Of a DNA stretch of 64,000 bases, positions 63,986 through 64,000 are shown one piece after another. How positions within the stretch are numbered: position 1 is the stretch's first letter; every line of letters starts with the position of its first letter. Position numbers and translations under genes: made by a program. The stretch is from Cuniculiplasma divulgatum (GTDB lineage: Archaea > Thermoplasmatota > Thermoplasmata > Thermoplasmatales > Thermoplasmataceae), in the NCBI GenBank assembly GCA_031200235.1, contig CP133595.1, positions 496,001 to 560,000 on the forward strand, read 5' to 3'. The notes below the pieces were generated by a model, which ran no database searches, had not been told where the DNA came from, and saw nothing but the letters and a program-made list of their open reading frames with translations.

Positions 63986-64000
63986 GCATGCAATTTTCAC

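Noticed and set aside
1-64000. CRISPR array
   Set aside because: No regularly spaced direct repeats of 20-40 bases were seen and no cas genes are present.

Overview
The window reads as chromosomal DNA of a thermoacidophilic archaeon of the Thermoplasmatales type. Support comes from archaeal information-processing genes (SRP54, transcription factor S, a NurA-HerA-Mre11-Rad50 operon, archaeal SepF), two geranylgeranyl-reductase-family flavoproteins for archaeal lipids, TATA boxes about 26 bases before start codons (leaderless transcripts), unmodified archaeal tRNA genes without encoded CCA, and a type I-like pantothenate kinase instead of the usual archaeal route. Most of the DNA is fairly GC-rich. 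I cannot name a species from sequence alone.

Layout. 1-7071 is core genome: MarC fragment, a TauE/SafE exporter, a beta-CASP nuclease, MTA phosphorylase, a membrane protein, a PIN-ATPase-KH protein, and an asparagine-synthetase-like PP-loop protein. 7072-14293 is an AT-richer accessory island holding three insertion sequences of different families (IS630-like, IS1634-like, IS5-like) and the remains of a three-gene operon with a QueC-like gene. It is bounded on the right by tRNA-Val. 14367-24040 holds a candidate structured RNA, an M50 protease, the nurA-herA-mre11-rad50 repair operon, a glycosyltransferase and sepF. 24047-47764 is mostly metabolism and housekeeping: glucoamylase, 2-amino-3-ketobutyrate CoA ligase, SfsA, carAB, endonuclease III, lipid reductases, SRP54, TFS, pantothenate kinase, tRNA thiolation, indolepyruvate oxidoreductase. 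47980-58078 holds redox, transport and sulfur-relay genes, including a DsrE-TusA-SQR-DUF1641 operon. 58899-63963 is a molybdenum hydroxylase cluster (MobA-like, XdhC, and medium, small and large subunits).

The most notable system is the operon at 12850-9076 (minus strand): a 148-residue protein starting Met-Gly, a 100-residue helical protein, and a QueC-like protein. The QueC-like gene is cut in two by an IS1634-like element. Removing the element and one copy of an 8-base target duplication rejoins it exactly in frame to about 462 codons. The gene set recalls the Qat antiphage system (QatB plus QatC) but without its ATPase and TatD nuclease, so it may be a reduced or different QueC-based defence system, now inactivated in this genome.

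Two intergenic stretches (14503-14656 and about 25469-25725) carry several perfect hairpins and no convincing protein, and are candidate non-coding RNAs of unrecognised family. All functional names rest on motif reading by eye. No database search was possible.
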